Shown here piece after piece: positions 6,301-6,785 of a stretch of 6,785 bases of DNA. Source of the DNA: Saprospiraceae bacterium (GTDB lineage Bacteria > Bacteroidota > Bacteroidia > Chitinophagales > Saprospiraceae). Within the stretch, counting starts at the first letter, position 1. Every line of letters begins with the position of its first letter. The stretch covers positions 1-6,785 of the forward strand of contig JALZVB010000039.1 of assembly GCA_023300835.1 (NCBI GenBank), given 5' to 3'. The translations under genes were made by a program, and so were the position numbers. The notes beneath the pieces were generated by a model, which was not told where the DNA came from, did no database searches, and saw nothing but the letters and a program-made list of their open reading frames with translations.

Positions 6301-6785
6301 CTTTATCAAATTCAACATTAAATGGATTCATAATAAATGTTGAACCTGATCCAGTTCCAGATCCCGTTACCTCATAGTTGACAAATAATGAACAGTTGTC
6401 TTTAAGGTGATTGGGTTTAGGAAAGCATACATTAGCAGAGCAATCCCATGGATCAACAGATGCTTGTAAGCTTTTCTGAATATCAAAAGTAGGACCTTCT
6501 GTATCCACTGATCTGATGACTTGAGAACAAGACATTACTGGAGCAGTAGGATCACACCAGTCAAAGACTTTCCATGTTCTTACTACCTCAGTTATTTGTT
6601 CACAGCCTGGCTCAGTACTGCATGACGGAAGTATGATATCTTCAAAAGAAGTAAAAGTACTACATACATTACCATCTAGTTTAACAACATTAAGTGGATT
6701 CCCTAAGGCATCTGTTGATGTTACATAATATGGATATGCACGACTGACTGCTATACGATAAGCTTCTGCAAGCTCTACTTCTGTA
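3338..6785 (-). CDS. C-terminal part of a giant T9SS-exported modular protein (HYR-like repeats, dockerin-like and cohesin-like modules, type A sorting domain); truncated by the window edge
   Basis: The frame has no stop from 6784 to the TAA at 3340-3338, giving 1148 residues; the N-terminus is off the right edge. The ATG at 6535 is internal: the 83 residues before it continue the repeat pattern (RTWKVFDWCDPTAPV runs into it). Residues 1-737 are degenerate cysteine-rich HYR-like modules, with strands such as WKVFDWC, RPTIVCPADITVDC, HWRVINWC and VVTWRVTDGCGNNASC. They include Asp/Asn-rich, probably calcium-binding loops (WDDGNGDGIYGSEGDN near 312-327, DLHGNGWID at 556-564). Residues 747-801 resemble a CnaB/carboxypeptidase-regulatory-like domain. 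Residues 802-859 hold a duplicated dockerin-like motif, followed by DFIGVKIGDVNGSA at 904-917. Residues 933-1053 are a cohesin-like beta-sandwich. Residues 1065-1148 are the T9SS type A sorting domain (ALYQNTPNPFSDVT to KKMIVLK). The protein is expected to be exported by T9SS to the surface or medium, probably as an adhesin or matrix protein. No catalytic domain is visible in this part. Confidence 0.93.
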   Translation of the reverse strand, partial: TEVELAEAYRIAVSRAYPYYVTSTDALGNPLNVVKLDGNVCSTFTSFEDIILPSCSTEPGCEQITEVVRTWKVFDWCDPTAPVMSCSQVIRSVDTEGPTFDIQKSLQASVDPWDCSANVCFPKPNHLKDNCSLFVNYEVTGSGTGSGSTFIMNPFNVEFDKDLGSWCAKDVPIGNHSFIYRAYDCCQNETTDTIQVTVQDATPPVAITKQDIVVSLIPNPSNPDVLGITKIHAESLDNGSFDGCGDVKLEIRRDTDSCDSPSNITFNNDGHVEDDSLDIDGGKFVTFCCNDLIDADGNKLDFKLIDVFLRVWDDGNGDGIYGSEGDNSSEVWSTVRLEDKSSRPTIVCPADITVDCDEDIASTFGTASAFSSCGIIPTDFREIDIDLSSCSRGKITREWFVVGQENVKCQQIIERRGDEDQEVVVTFPRDTVLSCTESLLTDVPTWISGPCDQLAYSLNTDTFYFQEGACYKILNHWRVINWCTYNPDSINSDGIYTKVQTVKVFDDSAPEITGCTTDNTFSIGAGCKSNAVMLTNSATDVGICASNRLRWTALVDLHGNGWIDMTFSSTADPSGDYYIPPSVSGEEIRITLPEDVPGSLNDHVVTWRVTDGCGNNASCNSTFKVVDNIPPTPYCVNLSTSLMIDGSIEIWACDFDRGAFDNCTAEDDIRYTFTSTPPEDDENFDSLTGCSSREFNCDDLTNPSGSLVTVNVYVWDERNNSDFCTVFITLVDNNQACDSIPDGMSPIGGEITTETGEEIEDVMVELTSSLPQYPIQKMTDNSGHFLFGQNPTDNEYQLTSTKNDDFLNGISTLDLVLIQRHVLGTEKLDSPYKLIAADINNDSKVNGIDLIELRKLILGIYTELPNNDSWRFVDKSSSMDVVYPWPFNEIRTILSLDNVRMQEDFIGVKIGDVNGSAIANARDSKPVGRSVNNINLSFEDVSYEAGETVTMQLTANEITELVGLQFTLEANGLSLTNVEGEGIQMQESNFAVLSDGLMTFSWNSEQAVAESELFTLEFTATQKGILSQNINLSSDITSAEAYAGGSLEILPITLSGRNNSEQDFALYQNTPNPFSDVTDLTFSLPLRTDASLTVSDVTGRTLWSRNGTFDAGVHTFNISSKELNANGILYYRLEAGTFTVTKKMIVLK
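4208..4381 (-). repeat. Duplicated dockerin-like calcium-loop motif within the giant protein
   Basis: Two related segments lie in tandem: LNGISTLDLVLIQRHVLG (within 4381-4313) and ADINNDSKVNGIDLIELRKL plus ILG (4276-4208). Both share the dockerin I pattern of an Asx-rich loop, then D-L-x-x-x-x-x-x-x-L-G. The second copy has the fuller D-x-N-x-D-x-x-x-x-x-D calcium-loop residues; the first is degenerate at its loop. The similarity is at protein level only, and the DNA copies are diverged. Confidence 0.65.

Noticed and set aside
3338..6785. DNA-level tandem repeats in the giant gene
   Set aside because: The module similarity is visible only at protein level and is degenerate; I saw no long near-identical DNA copies by eye.

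Overview
The window is AT-rich chromosomal DNA from a member of the Bacteroidota. Its two large secreted-protein genes suggest a Saprospiraceae-like or related marine/gliding lineage. The evidence is a textbook type IX secretion (T9SS) type A C-terminal sorting domain, chains of cysteine-rich HYR-like modules with the recurring 'R.W.V.DWC ... D..P' pattern, a short secreted-lipoprotein signal, and TAnnTTTG-type promoter boxes instead of E. coli-like ones. The lineage below phylum level is an inference.

Layout, left to right. (1) Positions 1-954, minus strand: the first 318 residues of a secreted modular protein, with a signal peptide, a carbohydrate-binding/jelly-roll-like domain and the beginning of a cysteine-containing repeat module. 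It runs off the left edge. (2) Positions 955-1281: a divergent gene-free region with two candidate promoters for the leftward gene and several small inverted repeats. (3) Positions 1282-2649, plus strand: complete mnmE (trmE), the tRNA U34-modification GTPase. The conserved start is 108 nt downstream of the longest-ORF ATG. (4) Positions 2751-3215, minus strand: a complete thioredoxin-like lipoprotein, convergent with mnmE, whose own intrinsic terminator overlaps its stop codon. (5) Positions 3275-3309: a strong intrinsic terminator for the next gene. (6) Positions 3338-6785, minus strand: the last 1148 residues of a very large T9SS-exported protein. It carries cysteine-rich HYR-like repeats, a CnaB-like segment, a duplicated dockerin-like calcium loop, a cohesin-like beta-sandwich and the T9SS tail. 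It runs off the right edge.

How the parts relate: two genes for secreted, multi-domain proteins flank a small island holding a tRNA-modification gene and an envelope thiol-disulfide protein. The terminators indicate that the thioredoxin gene and the giant gene are separate transcription units. A functional tie between the thioredoxin lipoprotein and its cysteine-rich neighbour is possible but unproven. I see no RNA genes, insertion sequences, CRISPR arrays or defence genes. Nothing here clearly amounts to an undescribed system. The most informative points are start-site corrections, terminator architecture and the domain organisation of the giant protein.
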